Assembly (NCBI GenBank): GCA_012515885.1
Contig: JAAYXN010000067.1
Coordinates: forward strand, 1-7,334
DNA from: Rhodococcus sp. (in: high G+C Gram-positive bacteria)
GTDB taxonomy: Bacteria > Actinomycetota > Actinomycetes > Mycobacteriales > Mycobacteriaceae
Reading direction: 5' to 3'
Length of the DNA: 7,334 nucleotides
The notes beneath the pieces were generated by a model. It did no database searches, was not told the DNA's origin, and saw only the letters and a program-made list of their open reading frames with translations. Position numbers and translations under genes: made by a program. Positions 6,600 to 7,334 of this stretch are shown here, one piece after another; positions within the stretch are counted from its first letter, which is position 1, and each line of letters begins with the position of its first letter.

Positions 6600-7165
6600 T
6601 TCTGGACGAAGTTCAGGTAGGCCTTCGACGGCGTCGGACCGCGTTGTCCTTGATACTTTGAGCCCACTGATGCACTGCCGTAAGGGTTTTCGGCGGCACT
6701 TGAGAGACGCAGCAGGCACAACTGACCGATCTTCATGCCGGGCCACAGGGTGATCGGCAGGTTCGCGACGTTCGAGAGTTCCAGGGTGATGTGTCCACTG
6801 AAGCCGGGGTCGATGAAGCCGGCGGTGGAGTGGGTGAGCAGCCCGAGGCGTCCGAGGGACGATTTGCCTTCGAGGCGGCCGGCGAGGTCGTCGGGCAGGG
6901 TGCACACTTCGAGGGTGGAGCCGAGGACGAACTCTCCGGGGTGCAGGACGAACGGCTCGCCTTTGGCGGGTTCGACGAGCGTCGTCAGTTCGTCTTGCTG
7001 CTGAGCTGGGTCGATGTGCATGTAGCGGGTGTTGTTGAAGACCCGGAACAGGCTGTCGAGGCGCACATCCACGCTGGATGGTTGGACGAGCGAGGGGTCG
7101 AAGGGGTCGAGGCCCAGGCGTCCGGCATCGAGTTCGGCACGGATGTCGCGATCGGAGAGAAGCAC
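6596..7165 (-). CDS. dcd: dCTP deaminase, probably bifunctional (dUMP-forming)
   Basis: A 189-residue enzyme that deaminates dCTP to dUTP and, in the M. tuberculosis type it resembles, also cleaves dUTP to dUMP, the precursor for thymidylate synthesis. It is a cytosolic homotrimer in this family. LVQPSSVDVRLD (26-37) and GKSSLGRLGLLTHSTAGFID (100-119) are signature stretches. S102, R106 and E129 occupy the positions of E. coli S111, R115 and E138, which act in catalysis. The C-terminal GSKYQGQRGPTPS (168-180) is the lid that closes over the triphosphate. Near-identity to the remembered mycobacterial sequence supports the bifunctional type. The start is GTG at 7165, because MLLSDRD is the conserved N-terminus; no good Shine-Dalgarno precedes it, consistent with a leaderless mRNA. 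The last four bases overlap the acyltransferase end through a shared CTAG. Confidence 0.97.
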   Translation of the reverse strand: MLLSDRDIRAELDAGRLGLDPFDPSLVQPSSVDVRLDSLFRVFNNTRYMHIDPAQQQDELTTLVEPAKGEPFVLHPGEFVLGSTLEVCTLPDDLAGRLEGKSSLGRLGLLTHSTAGFIDPGFSGHITLELSNVANLPITLWPGMKIGQLCLLRLSSAAENPYGSASVGSKYQGQRGPTPSKAYLNFVQN

Positions 7166-7171
7166 CTGTCG

Positions 7172-7177
7172 AGGTTA
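7172..7177 (-). promoter_or_regulatory. Candidate leaderless promoter (-10) of dcd
   Basis: TAACCT on the minus strand fits TANNNT and ends exactly 6 nt before the GTG start at 7165, so transcription would begin at or next to the G of the start codon. Absence of a Shine-Dalgarno supports a leaderless message, a frequent arrangement in Mycobacteriales. No clear -35 is seen. Confidence 0.45.
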
Positions 7178-7180
7178 GCT

Positions 7181-7217
7181 GCCGCGCCTCCGAAACGCAT
7201 CGGCCGCGCCTCCGAAA
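7181..7217. repeat. 15-bp direct repeat with 22-bp period upstream of dcd
   Basis: GCCGCGCCTCCGAAA occurs perfectly at 7181-7195 and 7203-7217. The 22-bp period is about two helical turns, placing both copies on one face of DNA. Relative to a leaderless dcd start they cover about -16 to -30 and -38 to -52, flanking the -35 region, so they may be binding sites for a regulator of dcd. A chance local duplication is the alternative. Confidence 0.55.
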
Positions 7218-7232
7218 GGCACTGCTGCGGTC

Positions 7233-7241
7233 TGCTACAGT
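7233..7241 (+). promoter_or_regulatory. Candidate extended -10 promoter for tRNA-Gly
   Basis: TGC followed by TACAGT matches the extended -10 pattern TGN-TANNNT. Transcription would start near 7248, giving a precursor leader of about 44 nt. No convincing -35 box precedes it. An alternative is TTGGGC (7257-7262) with CAATAT (7279-7284), which overlaps the hairpin. Confidence 0.35.
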
Positions 7242-7254
7242 TCTGCCCGCAAGG

Positions 7255-7283
7255 TATTGGGCCTTGCCTAAGGGCGCCCAATA
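7255..7283. promoter_or_regulatory. Long inverted repeat between dcd and tRNA-Gly
   Basis: TATTGGGCCTT (7255-7265) pairs with AAGG (7270-7273) and CCCAATA (7277-7283) around a GCCT loop, with a 3-nt bulge GCG. Read as DNA it is also TATTGGGC/GCCCAATA with a 13-nt spacer. It sits 8 nt before the tRNA, so it may be a hairpin in the tRNA precursor leader, or a dyad overlapping the promoters of two divergent genes. Confidence 0.5.
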
Positions 7284-7291
7284 TCATGCGT

Positions 7292-7334
7292 GCCGATGTA
7301 GTTCAATGGTAGAACATCAGCTTCCCAAGCTGAA
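7292..7334 (+). tRNA. tRNA-Gly (anticodon CCC), 3' part outside window
   Basis: The 5' half of a tRNA is visible: acceptor strand GCCGATG, T8-A9, D arm GTTC-AATGGTA-GAAC, A26, then anticodon stem TCAGC/GCTGA around loop TTCCCAA. U33 is followed by anticodon CCC at 7324-7326, which reads GGG glycine codons. D loop and anticodon arm match known bacterial tRNA-Gly. The T arm and acceptor 3' strand lie beyond the window, so the acceptor pairing could not be checked. Confidence 0.93.

Noticed and set aside
6791..7312. 173-codon plus-strand open frame antisense to dcd and running into tRNA-Gly
   Set aside because: It mirrors conserved dcd coding and overlaps the tRNA gene; a shadow frame.

Overview
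The window is high-GC DNA with the gene content of a mycolic-acid-type actinomycete (order Mycobacteriales; a genus such as Gordonia, Williamsia, Rhodococcus or a relative fits better than a named species). The reasons are a dCTP deaminase very close to the Mycobacterium tuberculosis protein as I remember it, a WS/DGAT acyltransferase of the mycobacterial/rhodococcal kind, a small protein with a type VII (ESX) secretion signal, and a very large single-chain biotin-dependent carboxylase.

Layout: 1-4311 (+) is the 3' part of a fused acyl-CoA carboxylase whose N-terminus lies before the window. It ends at a strong GC hairpin (4328-4358). A 233-bp gap holds that hairpin and a six-unit, about 15-bp imperfect tandem repeat (4454-4544). 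The repeat runs right up to the stop codon of a convergent small gene (4545-4922, -) for a predicted type VII secretion substrate. A 276-bp divergent intergenic region (4923-5198) carries a perfect 12-bp palindrome and two inverted repeats. It separates the small gene from a WS/DGAT acyltransferase gene (5199-6599, +). That gene converges on dcd (6596-7165, -), and both stop codons share one CTAG. Upstream of dcd are a candidate leaderless promoter and a 15-bp direct repeat. Then come an extended -10 motif, a hairpin and the first 43 nt of a divergent tRNA-Gly(CCC), cut by the window end.

How the genes may work together: the carboxylase would make malonyl-CoA or a longer carboxyacyl-CoA for lipid synthesis, and the acyltransferase would store acyl-CoA as triacylglycerol or wax ester. 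The possible secreted protein lies between them. That is suggestive of a lipid/envelope theme, but orientation shows these genes are not one operon. dcd (dUTP/dUMP supply) and the tRNA are housekeeping. I see no CRISPR array, transposase, phage gene or defence system. The least explained parts are the tandem repeat, the lone secretion-type gene and the intergenic dyads.
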